Source: Halocaridina rubra | Lineage: Eukaryota > Arthropoda > Malacostraca > Decapoda > Atyidae | Assembly: GCA_037179515.1 (NCBI GenBank) | Contig: JAXCGZ010011638.1 | Span: 1 to 64,000, forward strand | Length of the DNA: 64,000 bases | Direction: 5' to 3' | In this document: positions 14,221-27,529 of the stretch, piece after piece | Layout: each line of letters starts with the position of its first letter | Position numbering within the stretch: the stretch's first letter is position 1 | Program-made: the position numbers and the translations under genes | The notes under the pieces: model-generated | Database searches by the model: none | The model's input: only the letters and a program-made list of their open reading frames with translations | Told to the model about the DNA's origin: nothing

Positions 14221-16350
14221 GACTTATGATTACTAAGTCAAGGCGCTACCACTACACCACAGAAGGTTAAAAAGAATAAAACCTTATAGCTTATATCTGC
14301 TATACTTAGGAATAAACGCATTCTATCTGAATGCCACTATGTTCATATTACAGATTCCCCAACCTCACTCATGGCTTCATTTTAGCATTTAAATCAATTC
14401 CCAATCTCATTCGGGATATGAAATAACCAAATACGCACATTACATATGTGAAAACATGAATCATTTTTTACCCCGACCGGGACTCGAACCTAGGACTTAT
14501 GATTACTAAGTCAAGGCGCTACCACTACACCACAGAAGGTTAAAAGGAATCCAACCTTATAGCTTATATCTGCTATACTTTGGAATGAACGCATTCTCTC
14601 TGAATGCCACTATGTTCATATTACAGATTCCCCAACCTCACTCGTGGCTTCATTTTAGTATTTAATTCAATTCCCAATCTCATTCGGGCCATGAAATAAC
14701 CAAATAAGCACATTACATATGTGAAAACATGAATCATTTTTACCCCGACCGGGACTCGAACCTAGGACTTATAATTACTAAGTCAAGGCGCTACCACTAC
14801 ACCACAGAAGGTTAAAAGGAATCCAACATTATAGCTTATATCTGCTATACTTTGGAATGAACTCATTCTATCTGAAAGCCACTATGTTCATATTACAGAT
14901 TCCCCAACCTCACACGTGGCTTCATTTTAGCATTTAATTCAATTCCCAATCTTATTCGGGCCATGAAATAACCAAATATGCACATTACATATGTGAAAAC
15001 ATGAATCATTTTTTACCCCGACCTGGACTCGAACCTAGGACTTATGATTACTAAGTCAAGGCGCTACCACAACACCACAGAAGGTTAAAAGGAATCCAAA
15101 CTTATAGCTTATATCTGCTATACTTTGGAATGAACGCATTCTATCTCAATGACACTATGTTCATATTACAGATTCCCCAACCTCCCTCGTGGCTTCATTT
15201 TAGCATTTAATTCAATTCCCAATCTCATTCGGGCCATGAAATAACCAAATAAGCACATTACATATGTGAAAACATGAATCATTTTTTACCCCGACCGGGA
15301 CTCGAACCTAGGACTTATGATTACTAAGTCAAGGCGCTACCACTACACCACAGAAGGTTAAAAGGAATCCAACCTTATAAATTATATCTGCTATACTTAG
15401 GAATGACCTCATTCTATCTGAATGCCACTATGTTCATATTACAGATTCCCCAACCTCATTCGTGGCTTCATTTTAGCAATTAATTCAATTCCCAATCTCA
15501 TTCGGCCATGAAATAACCAAATAAGCACATTACATATGTGAAAACATGAATCATTTTTTACCCCGACCGGGACTCGAACCTAGGACTTATGATTACTAAG
15601 TCAAGGCGCAACCACTACACCACAGAAGGTTAAAAGGAATCCAACATTATAGCTTATATCTGCTAAACTTTGGAATGAACTCATTCTATCTGAATGCCAC
15701 TATGTTCATATTACAGATTCCCCAACCTCATTCGTGGCTTGATTTTAGCATTTAATTCAAATCCCAATATCATTCGGGCCATGAAATAACCAAATAAGCA
15801 CATTACATATGTGAAAACATGAATCATTTTTTACCCCGACCGGGACTCGAACCTAGGACTTATGATTACTAAGTCAAGGCGCTACCACTACACCACAAAA
15901 GGTTAAAAGGAATCCAACTTTATAGCTTATATCTGCTATACTTTGGAATGAGCGCATTCTATCTGAATGCCACTATGTTCATATTACAGAATCCCCAACC
16001 TCACACGTGGCTTCATTTTAGCATTTAATTCAATTCCCAATCTCATTCGGGCCATGAAATAACCAAATAAGCACATTACATATGTGAAAACATGAATAAT
16101 TTTTTACCCCGACCGGGACTCGAACCTTGGACTTATGATTCCTAAGTCAAGGCGCAACCACTACACCACAGAAGGTTAAAAGGAATCCAACATTATAGCT
16201 TATATCTTCTAAACTTTGGAATGAACTCATTCTATCTGAATGCCACTATGTTCATATTACAGATTCCCCAACCTCATTCGTGGCTTCATTTTAGCATTTA
16301 ATTCAAATCCCAATATCATTCGGGCCATGAAATAACCAAATAAGCACATT
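14220..16350. repeat. Array segment between blocks A and B
   Basis: About eight monomers. 14520-15550 is the second copy of the 8800-9830 block. The rest includes repeated monomers with ctaaactttgg or cttctaaactttgg and caaatcccaatatcattc (near 15.65, 16.2 and 16.5 kb), a local homogenised family. Nothing else is seen. Confidence 0.75.
14520..15550. repeat. Duplicated block, copy 2 (partner of 8800-9830)
   Basis: Shares accacaacaccac, cctccctcgtgg and gaatgacctc with the copy 21 monomers upstream. Differences such as tcttattcgggcc here against tctcattcgggcc upstream show later drift. Confidence 0.75.
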
Positions 16351-16989
16351 ACATATGTGAAAACATGAATCATTTTTTACCCCGACCGGGACTCGAACCT
16401 AGGACTTATGATTACTAAGTCAAGGCGCTACCACTACACCACAGAAGGTTAAAAGGAATCCAACATTATAGCTTATATCTTCTAAACTTTGGAATGAACT
16501 CATTCTATCTGAATGCCACTATGTTCATATTACAGATTCCCCAACTTCATTCGTGGCTTCATTTTAGCATTTAATTCAAATCCCAATATCATTCGGGCCA
16601 TGAAATAACCAAATAAGCACATTACATATGTGAAAACATGAATCATTTTTTACCCCGACCGGGACTCGAACCTAGGACTTATGATTACTAAGTCAAGGCG
16701 CTACCACTACACCACAAAAGGTTAAAAGGAATCCAACTTTATAGCTTATATCTGCTATACTTTGGAATGAGCGCATTCTATCTGAATGCCAATATGTTCA
16801 TATTACAGAATCCCCAACCTCACACGTGGCTTCATTTTAGCATTTAATTCAATTCCCAATCTCATTCGGGCCATGAAATAACCAAATAAGCACATTACAT
16901 ATGTGAAAACATGAATAATTTTTTACCCCGACCAGGACTCAAACCTTGGACTTATGATTACTAATTCAAGGTGCTACCCCTACACCACA

Positions 16990-19900
16990 GAAGGTTAAAA
17001 GGAATCCAACCTTATAGCTTATATCTGCTATACTTTGGAATGAACGCATTCTATCTCAATGACACTATATTCATATTATAGATTCCCCAACCTCACTCGT
17101 GGCTTCATTTTAGCATTTAATTCAATTCCCAATCTCAATAGGGCCATGAAATAACCAATTAAGCACATTACATATGTGAAAACATGAATCATTTTTTACC
17201 CCGACCGGGACTCGAACCTAGGACTTATGATTACTAATTCGAGGCACTACCACTACACCACAGAATGTTGAAAGGAATCCAACCTTATTGCTTATATCTG
17301 CTATACTTAGGAATGAACGCCTTCTATTTGAATGCCACTATGTTCATATTACAGATTCTCCAATCTAACTAGTGGCTTCATTTTAGCATTTAATTCAATT
17401 CCCAATCTCATTCAGGCCATGAAATAACCATATAAGCACATTACATATGTGAAAACATGAATCATTTTTTACCCCGACCGGGACTCGAATCTAGGACTTA
17501 TGATTACTGGGTCAAGGCGCTACCACTACACCACAGAAGGTTAAAAGGAATCCAACATTATAGCTTATATCTGCTATACTTTGGAATGAACTCACTCTAT
17601 CTGAAAGCCACTATGTTCATGTTACAGATTCCCCAACCTCACTCGTGGCTTCATTTTAGTATTTAATTCAATTCCCAATCTCATTCGGGCCATGAAATAA
17701 CCAAATAAGCACATTACATATGTGAAAACATGAATCATTTTTACCCTGACCGGGACTCGAACCTAGGACTTATGATTACTAAGTCAAGGCGCTACCACTA
17801 CACCACAGAAGGTTAAAAGGAATCCAACATTATAGCTTATATCTGCTATACTTTGGAATGAACTCATTCTATCTGAAAGCCACTATGTTCATATTACAGA
17901 TTCCCCAACCTCACTCGTGGCTTCATTTTAGCATTTAATTCAATTCCCAATCTCATTCGGGCCATGAAATAACCAAATATGAACATTACATATGTGAAAA
18001 CATGAATCATTTTTTACCCCGACCTGGACTCGAACCTAGGACTTATGATTACTAAGTCAAGGCGCTACCACTACACCACAGAAGGTTAAAAGGAATCCAA
18101 ACTTATAGCTTATATCTGCTATACTTTGGAATGAACGCATTCTATCTCAATGACACTATGTTCATATTACAGATTCCCCAACCTCACTCGTGGCTTCATT
18201 TTAGCATTTAATTCAATTCCCAATCTCATTCGGGCCATGAAATAACCAAATAAGCACATTACATATGTGAAAACATGAATCATTTTTTACCCCGACCGGG
18301 ACTCGAACCTAGGACTTATGATTACTAAGTCAAGGCGCTACCACTACACCACAGAAGGTTAAAAGGAATCCAACATTATAGCTTATATCTGCTAAACTTT
18401 GGAATGAACTCATTCTATCTGAATGCCACTATGTTCATATTACAGATTCCCCAACCTCATTCGTGGCTTCATTTTAGCATTTAATTCAAATCCCAATCTC
18501 ATTCGGAACATGAAATAACCAAATAAGCACATTACATATGTGAAAACATGAATCATTTTTTACCCCGACCGGGACTCGAACCTAAGACTTATAATTACTA
18601 AGTCTAGGAGCTACCACTACACCACAGAAGGTTGAAAGGAATCCAACCTTATAGCTATATCTACTATACTTAGGAATGAACTCATTCTATCTGAATGCCA
18701 GTATGTTCATATTACAGATTCCCCAACCTCACTCGTGGCTTCATTTTAGCATTTAATTCAATTCCCAATCTCATTCGGGCCATGAAATAACCAAATAAGC
18801 ACAATACATATGTGAAAACATGAATCATTTTTACCCCGACTGGGACTCGAAAATAGGACTTATGATTACTAAGTCAAGGCGCTACCACTACAACACAGAA
18901 GGTAAAAAGGAATCCAACATTATAGCTTATATCTGCTATACTTTGGAATGAACTCATTCTATCTGAGAGCCACTATGTTCATATTACAGATTCCCCAACC
19001 TCACTCGTGGCTTCATTTTAGCATTTAATTCAATTCCCAATCTCATTCGTGCCATGAAATAACCAAATATGCACATTACATATGTGAAAACATGAATCAT
19101 TTAATACCCCGATCGGGGCTCGAACATAGGACTTATGATTACTAAGTCAAGGCGTTACCACTACACCACAGAAGGTTAAAAGGAATCCAACCTTATAGCT
19201 TATATCTGCTATACTTAGGAATGAATGCATTCTATCTGAATGCCACTATGTTCATATTTGAGATTCTTCAACCTCACTTGCGGCTTCATTTTAGCATTTA
19301 ATTCAATCCTAATCTCATTCGGGCCATAAAATAACCAAATAAGCACATTACATATTTTAAAAAATGAAACATTTTTTACTCCGGCCAGGACTCGAACCTA
19401 GGACTTATGATTACTAAGTCAAGGCGCTACCACTACACCACAGAAGGTTAAAAGGAATCCAACCTTATAGCTTATATCTGCTATTCTTTTGAATGAACGC
19501 CTTCTATCTGAATGCCACTATGTTCATATTACAGATTCCCCAACCTCACTCGTGGCTTCATTTTAGCATTTAATTCAATTCCCAATCTCACTCGGGCCAT
19601 GAAATAACCAAATAAGCACATTACATATGTGAAAACATGAATTATTTTTACCCCGACCGGGACTCGAACCTAGGACTTATGATTACTAAGTCAAGGCGCT
19701 ACCACTACACCACAGAAGGTTAAAAGGAATCCAACATTATAGCTTATATCTGCTATACTTTGGAATGAACTCATTCTATCTAAATGCCACTATGTTCATA
19801 TTACAGATTCCCCAACCTCACTCGTGGCTTCATTTTAGCATTTAATTCAAGTCCCAATCTCATTCGGGCCATGAAATAACCAAATATGCACATTACATAT

Positions 19901-21030
19901 GTGAAAACATGAATCATTTTTTACCCCGACCTGGACTCGAACCTAGGACTTATGATTACTAAGTCAAGGCGCTACCACTACACCACAGAAGGTTAAAAGG
20001 AATCCAACCTTATAGCTTTTATCTGCTATACTTTTGAATGAACGCATTCTATCTCAATGACACTATGTTCATAGTACAGATTCCCCAACCTCACTCGTGG
20101 CTTCATTTTAGCATTTAATTCAATTCCCAATCTCATTCGGGAAATGAAATAACCAAATAAGCACATTATATATGTGAAATCATGAATCATTTTTTACCCC
20201 GACCGGGACTCGAACCTAGGACTTATGATTACTAAGTCAAGGTGCTACCACTACACCACAGAAGGTTAAAAGGAATCCAACCTTATAGCTTATATCTGCT
20301 ATACATAGGAATTAACTCATTCTATCTGAATGCCACTATGTTCATATGACAGATTCCCCAACCTCACTCGTGGCTTCATTTTAGTATTTAATTCTAATTC
20401 CTAATCTCATTCACGCCATGAAATAACCAAATAAGCACAATACATATGTGAAAACATGAATCATTTTTACCCCGACCGGGACTCGAACCTAGGACTTATG
20501 ATTACTAAGTCAAGGCGCTACCACTACACCACAGAAGGTTAAAAGGAATCCAACATTATAGCTTATATCTGCTATAATTTGGAATGAACTCATTATATCT
20601 GAATGCCACTTTGTTCATATTACAGATTCCCCAACCTCATTCGTGGCTTCATTTTAGCATTTATTTCAAATCCCAATCTCATTCGGGCCATGAAATAACC
20701 AAATAAGCACATTACATATGTGAAAACATGAATCATTTTTTACCCCGACCGGGACTCGAACCTAGGACTTATGATTACTAAGTCAAGGCGCTACCATTAC
20801 ACCACAGAAGGTTAAAAGGAATCCAACCTTATAGCTTATATCTGCTATACTTTGGAATTAACGACTGAATGCCACTATGTTCATTTAACAGATTCCCCAA
20901 CCTCACTCGTGGCTTCATTTTAGCATTTAATTCAATTCCCAATCTCATTCTAGCCATTAAATAACCAACTAAGCACATAACAAATGTGAAAACATGAATC
21001 ATTTTTTACCCCGAATTGTTCTCGAACCTA
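16990..21030. repeat. Higher-order block copy B
   Basis: Second copy of block A. It also extends the match to block C: 16355-20080 corresponds to 27530-31255 at an offset of 11,176-11,177 bp (41 monomers). B resembles C over a longer stretch than A resembles C, so the B-C event took in monomers left of the A-B edge. Confidence 0.85.
20855..20871. other. 7-bp deletion marker, block B copy
   Basis: Same lesion and flanks as 14044, at 6,811 bp from it. It supports common descent of the surrounding blocks. Confidence 0.85.
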
Positions 21031-21553
21031 GGACTTATGATTACTAAGTCAAGGCAGTACCACTACACCACAGAAGGTTAAAAGGAATCCAACCTTATAG
21101 CTTATATCTGCTATACCTAGGAATGAACGCATTCTATCTGAATGCCACTATGTTCATATTACAGATTCCATAACCTCACTCGTGGCTTCATTTTAGCATT
21201 TAAATCAATTCCGAATCTCATTCAGGCCATGAAATAACCAAATAAGCACATTACATATGTGAAAACATGAATCATTTTTTACCCCGACCGGGACTCGAAT
21301 CTAGGACTTATGATTACTAAGTCGAGGCACTACCACTACACCACAGAAGGTAAAAATGATTCCAACCTTATAGCTTATATCTGCTATACTTAGGAATGAA
21401 TGCATTCTATCTGAATGCCACTATGTACATATTACAGATTCCCCAACCTCATTCGTGGCTTCATTTTAGCATTTAATTCAATTCCCAATCTCATTCGGGC
21501 CATGAAATAACCAAATAAGCACTTTACATATGTGAAAACATTAATCATTTTTT

Positions 21554-21624
21554 ACCCCGACCTGGACTCGAACCTAGGACTTATGATTACTAAGTCAAGG
21601 CGCTACCAATAAACCAAAGAAGGT
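21554..21624 (-). pseudogene. tRNA-like element with damaged A box
   Basis: The minus-strand A box reads TGGTTTATTGG instead of TGGTGTAGTGG (from ccaataaacca), losing the AG dinucleotide. The B box (GGTTCGAGTCC) is intact. It precedes a monomer of the atttgagattcc subtype. Confidence 0.7.
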
Positions 21625-22370
21625 TAAAAGGAATCCAACCTTATAGCTTATATCTGCTATACTTAGGAATGAATGCATTCTATTTGAATGACACTATGTT
21701 CATATTTGAGATTCCCCAACCTCACTCGTGGCTTCATTTTAGCATTTAATTCAATCCTAATCTCATTCGGGCCAAGAAATAACCAAATATGCACATTGCA
21801 TATTTTAAGACATGAAACATTTTTTACCCCGAAAGGGACTCGAACCTAGGACTTATGATTACTAAGTCGAGGCACTACCACTACACCACAGAAGGTTAAA
21901 AGGAATCCAACCTTATAGCTTATATCTGCTATACTTTGGAATGAACGCATTCTATCTGAATGCCACTATGTTCATATTACAGATTCTCAAACCTAACTCG
22001 TGGCTTCATTTTAGCATTTAATTCAATTCCCAATCTCATTCGGGCCATCAAATAACCATATAAGCACATTACATATGTGAAAATATGAATCATTTTGTAC
22101 CCCGACCGGGACTCGAACCTAGGACTTATGATTACTAAGTCAAGGTGCTACCACTACACCACAGAAGGTTAAAAGGTTATCAACCTTATAGCTTATATCT
22201 GCTATACTTAGGAATGAACGCATTCTATCTGAATACCACTATGTTCATATTACAAATTCCCCAACCTCACTCGTGGCTTCATTTTAGCATTTAATTCAAT
22301 TCCCAATCTCATTCGGGCCATGAAATAACTAAATAAGCACATTACATATGTGCAAACATGAATCATTTTT

Positions 22371-22441
22371 ACCCCGACAGGTTCTCGAACCTAGGACTTA
22401 TGATTACTAAGTCAAGGCGCTACCACTACACCACAGAAGGT
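22371..22441 (-). tRNA. tRNA-like element of the terminator-less lineage
   Basis: The downstream aaaa is changed to tgcaaac (22351), leaving only TTT on the minus strand. The B box is altered to GGTTCGAGAAC with a gacaggttctcg T arm. Related copies follow the tgcaaac marker at 6000, 7637, 25352, 32437, 34340, 37339, 44974, 54245 and 62153, and a tgcaagc form at 58334. A relative at ~50152 has this T arm but keeps tgaaaac. Confidence 0.55.
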
Positions 22442-24539
22442 TAAAAGGACTCCAACCTTATAGCTTATATCTGCTATACTTTGGAATGAACGCATTCTAT
22501 TTGAATGCCAATGTGTTCATATTACAGATTCCCCAACCTCACTCGTGGCTTCATTTTAGCATTTAATTCAATTCCCAATCTTATTCGGGCCATGAAATAA
22601 CCAAATAAGCACATTACATATGTGAAAACATGAATCATTTATTACCCCGACTTGTTCTCGAACCTAGGACTTATGATTACTACGTCAAGGCGCTACCACT
22701 ACAACACAGAAGGTTAAAAGGAATCCAACCTTATAGCTTATATCTGCTATACTTAGGAATGAACACCTTCTATCTGAATGGCACTATGTTCATATTAAAG
22801 ATTTCCCAACCTTACTCGTCGCTTCATTTTAGCATTTAATTCAATTCCCAATCTCATTCGGGCTATGAAATAACCAAATAAGCACATTACATATGTGAAA
22901 ACATGAATCATTTTTTACCCCGACCGGGACTCGAACCTAGGACTTATGATTACTAAGTCAAGGCGCTACAACTACACCACAGAAGGTTAAAAGGAATCCA
23001 ACCTTATAGCTTATATCTGCTATACTTAGGAATGAACTCATTCTATCTGAATGCCACTATGTTCATATTACAGATTCCCCAACCTCACTCGTGGCATCAT
23101 TTTAGTATTTAATTCAATTCCCAATCTCATTCGGGCCATGAAATAACCAAATAAGCACATTACATATGTGAAAACATGAATCATTTTTACCCCAACCGGG
23201 AGTCGAACCTAGGACTTATGATTACTAAGTCAAGGCGCTACCACTACACCACAGAAGGTTAAAAGGAATCCAACTTTATAGCTTATATCTGCTATACTTT
23301 GGAATGAACGCATTCTATCTGAATGCCACTAAATTCATCTTACAGATTCCCCAACCTCACTCGTGGCTTCATTTTAGCATTTAATTCAATTCCCCGTCTC
23401 ATTCTAGCCATGAAATAACCAACTAAGCACATTACAAATGTGAAAACATGAATCATATTTTACCCCGACTTGTTCTCGAACCTAGGACTTATGATTACTA
23501 AGTCAAGGCGCTACCACTACACCACAGAAGGTTAAAAGGAATCCAACCTTATAGCTTATATCTGCTATACTTAGGAATAAACGCATTCTATCTGAATGCC
23601 ACTATGTTCATATTACAGATTCCCCAACCTCACTCGTGGCTTCATTTTAGCATTTAAATCAATTCCCAATCTCATTCGGGATATGAAATAACCAAATAAG
23701 CACATTACATATGTGAAAACATGAATCATTTTTTACCCCGACCGGGACTCGAACCTAGGACTTATGATTACTAAGTCAAGGCGCTACCACTACACCACAG
23801 AAGGTTAAAAGGAATCCAGCCTTATAGCTTATATCTGCTATACTTAGGAATGAACTCATTCTATCTGAATACCACTATGTTCATATTACAGATTCCCCAA
23901 CCTCATTCGTGGCTTCATTTTAGCATTTAATTCAAATCCCAATCTCATTCGGGCCATGCAATAACCAAATAAGCACATTACATATGTGAAAACATGAATC
24001 ATTTCTTACCCCGACCGGGACTCGAACCTACGACTTATGATTACTAAGTCAAGGCGCTACCACTACACCACAGAAGGTTAAAAGGAATCCAACCTTATAG
24101 CTTATATCTGCTATACTTTGGAATAAACGCATTCAATCTGAATGCCACTATGTTCATTTTACAGATTCCCCAACCTCACTCGTGGCTTCATTTTAGTATT
24201 TAATTCAATTCCCAATCTCATTCGGGCCATGAAATAACCAAATAAGCACTTTACATATGTGAAAACATGAATCATTTTTTACCCCGACCGGGACTCGAAC
24301 CTAGGACTTATGATTACTAAGTCAAGGCGCTACCACTACACCACAGAAGGTTAAAAAGAATCCAACCTTATTGCTTATATCTGCTATACTTAGCAATGAA
24401 CGCCTTCTATCTGAATTCCACTATGTTCATATTACAGATTCCCCAACCTCACTCGTGGCTTCATTTTAGCATTTAATTCAATTCCCAATCTCATTCGGGC
24501 CATCAAATAACCAAATAAGCACATTACATATGTGAAAAC

Positions 24540-26450
24540 ATGAATCATTTTTTACCCCGACCGGGACTCGAACCTAGGACTTATGATTACTAAGTCAAGG
24601 CGCTACCAATAAACCAAAGAAGGTTAAAAGGAATCCAACCTTATAGCTTATATCTGCTATACTTAGGGATTAATGCATTCTATTTGAATGACACTATGTT
24701 CATATTTGAGATTCCCCAACCTCACTCGTGGCTTCATTTTAGCATTTAATTCAATCCTAATCTCATTCGGGCCAAGAAATAACCAAATATGCACATTACA
24801 TATTTTAAGACATGAAACATTTTTTTACCCCGAAAGGGACTCGAACCTAGGACTTATGATTACTAAGTCGAGGCACTACCACTACACCACAGAAGGTTAA
24901 AAGGAATCCAACCTTATAGCTTATATCTGCTATACTTTGGAATGAACGCATTCTATCTGAATGCCACTATGTTCATATTACAGATTCTCAAACCTAACTC
25001 GTGGCTTCATTTTAGCATTTAATTCAATTCCCAATCTCATTCGGGCCATCAAATAACCATATAAGCACATTACATATGTGAAAATATGAATCATTTTTTA
25101 CCCCGACCGGGAGTCGAACCTAGGACTTATGATTACTAAGTCAAGGTGCTACCACTACACCACAGAAGGTTAAAAGGTATCCAACCTTATAGCTTATATC
25201 TGCTATACTTAGGAATGAACGCATTCTATCTGAATACCACTATGTTCATATTACAGATTCCCCAACCTCACTCGTGGCTTCATTTTAGCATTTAATTCAA
25301 TTCCCAATCTCATTCGGGCCATGAAATAACTAAATAAGCACATTACATATGTGCAAACATGAATCATTTTTACCCCGACAGGTTCTAGAACCTAGGACTT
25401 ATGATTACTAAGTCAAGGCGCTACCACTACACCACAGAAGGTTAAAAGGACTCCAACCTTATAGCTTATATCTGCTATACTTTGGAATGAACGCATTCTA
25501 TCTGAATGCCAATGTGTTCATATTACAGATTCCCCAACCTCACTCGTGGCTTCATTTTAGCATTTAATTCAATTCCCAATCTCATTCGGGAAATGAAATA
25601 ACCAAATAAGCACATTACATATGTGAAAACATGAATCATTTATTACCCCGACTTGTTCTCGAACCTAGGACTTATGATTACTACGTCAAGGCGCTACCAC
25701 TACAACACAGAAGGTTAAAGGGAATCCAACCTTATAGCTTATATCTGCTATACTTAGGAATGAACTCATTCTATCTGAATGCCACTATGTTCATATTACA
25801 GATTCCCCAACCTCACTCGTGGCATCATTTTAGTATTTAATTCAATTCCCAATCTCATTCGGGCCATGAAATAACCAAATAAGCACATTACATATGTGAA
25901 AACATGAATCATTTTTACCCCAACCGGGACTCGAACCTAGGACTTATGATTACTAAGTCAAGGCGCTACCACTACACCACAGAAGGTTAAAAGGAATCCA
26001 ACTTTATAGCTTATATCTGCTATACTTTGGAATGAACGCATTCTATCTGAATGCCACTAAGTTCATCTTACAGATTCCCCAACCTCACTCGTGGCTTCAT
26101 TTTAGCATTTAATTCAATTCCCAGTCTCATTCTAGCCATGAAATAACCAACTAAGCACATTACAAATGTGAAAACATGAATTATTTTTTACCCCGACTTG
26201 TTCTCGAACCTAGGACTTATGATTACTAAGTCAAGGCGCTACCACTACACCACAGAAGGTTAAAAGGAATCCAACCTTATAGCTTATATCTGCTATACTT
26301 AGGAATAAACGCATTCTATCTGAATGCCACTATGTTCATATTACAGATTCCCCAACCTCACTCGTGGCTTCATTTTAGCATTTAAATCAATTCCCAATCT
26401 CATTCGGGATATGAAATAACCAAATAAGCACATTACATATGTGAAAACAT
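24540..26450. repeat. Duplicated block, copy 2 (partner of 21540-23720)
   Basis: Same variant order as the left copy less one monomer. The fused monomer at ~25.63-25.90 kb has the T arm of one parent (cttgttctcg) and the body of the next (gtggcatcattttagtattt). It is the source of the recurrent 69-codon open frame seen here and at 37.6 kb. Confidence 0.8.
24554..24624 (-). pseudogene. tRNA-like element with damaged A box (second copy)
   Basis: Same A-box lesion as 21554, exactly 3,000 bp on, within the 11-monomer duplication. Confidence 0.7.
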
Positions 26451-26714
26451 GAATCATTTTTTACCCCGACCTGGACTCGAACCTAGGACTTATGATTACT
26501 AAGTCAAGGCGCTACCACTACACCACAGAAGGTTAAAAGGAATCCAACCTTATAGCTTTTATCTGCTATACTTTGGAATGAACGCATTCTATCTCAATGA
26601 CACTATGTTCATAGTACAGATTCCCCAACCTCACTCGTGGCTTCATTTTAGCATTTAATTCAAGTCCCAATCTCATTCGGGCCATGAAATAACCAAATAT
26701 GCACATTACATATG
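26442..26714. repeat. Locally duplicated single monomer, copy 1
   Basis: A monomer with cctggactcg, agcttttatctgc, ctcaatgacac and atagtacag is followed at once by a close copy of itself (26715-26987). Elsewhere the type occurs singly (near 13.2, 20.0 and 31.2 kb), so this is a one-unit slippage or exchange. This copy ends with caagtcccaatctc, the next with gggaaatgaaataacc. Confidence 0.8.
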
Positions 26715-26987
26715 TGAAAACATGAATCATTTTTTACCCCGACCTGGACTCGAACCTAGGACTTATGATTACTAAGTCAAGGCGCTACCACTACACCACA
26801 GAAGGTTAAAAGGAATCCAACCTTAGAGCTTTTATCTGCTATACTTTGGAATGAACGCATTCTATCTCAATGACACTATGTTCATAGTACAGATTCCCCA
26901 ACCTCACTCGTGGTTTCATTTTAGCATTTAATTCAATTCCCAATCTCATTCGGGAAATGAAATAACCAAATAAGCACATTATATATG
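26715..26987. repeat. Locally duplicated single monomer, copy 2
   Basis: Differs from copy 1 by a few bases (ccttagagc, gtggtttcatt) and by its right end, which leads into the tgaaatc monomer as in blocks A and B. Confidence 0.8.
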
Positions 26988-27529
26988 TGAAATCATGAAT
27001 CATTTTTTACCCCGACCAGGACTCGAACCTAGGACTTATGATTACTAAGTCAAGGTGCTACCACTACACCACAGAAGGTTAAAAGGAATCCAACCTTATA
27101 GCTTATATCTGCTATACATAGGAATTAACTCATTCTATCTGAATGCCACTATGTTCATATGACAGATTCCCCAACCTCACTCGTGGCTTCATTTTAGTAT
27201 TTAATTCTAATTCCTAATCTCATTCACGCCATGAAATAACCAAATAAGCACAATACATATGTGAAAACATGAATCATTTTTACCCCGACCGGGACTCGAA
27301 CCTAGGACTTATGATTACTAAGTCAAGGCGCTACCACTACACCACAGAAGGTTAAAAGGAATCCAACATTATAGCTTATATCTGCTATAACTTGGAATGA
27401 ACTCATTATATCTGAATGCCACTTTGTTCATATTACAGATTCCCCAACCTCATTCGTGGCTTCATTTTAGCATTTATTTCAAATCCCAATCTCATTCGGG
27501 CCATGAAATAACCAAATAAGCACATTACA

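Larger units (their letters stand above)
21540..23720. repeat. Duplicated block, copy 1 (offset 3,001 then 2,728 bp)
   Basis: Matches 24540-26450. The gaaagggactcg marker is at 21831 and 24832 (11 monomers). After ~22.72 kb the offset falls to 2,728 bp (10 monomers; tgaactcatt at 23033 and 25761), so the right copy lost one monomer, with the join in the body just after a cttgttctcg tRNA-like unit. Confidence 0.8.

Noticed and set aside
22630..22839. Recurrent 69-codon plus-strand open frame (also 17457, 25631, 32716, 34619, 37618, 45253, 54524, 62432), and similar frames of 63-70 codons at 8522 and 24688
   Set aside because: It begins in the antisense of the tRNA-like element and ends in the monomer body. 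It is open only in units where point changes remove the usual stops (tagga, ttatga frames), and other units are closed. No protein motif, signal or upstream gene structure; it is a frame of the satellite, copied with the blocks.
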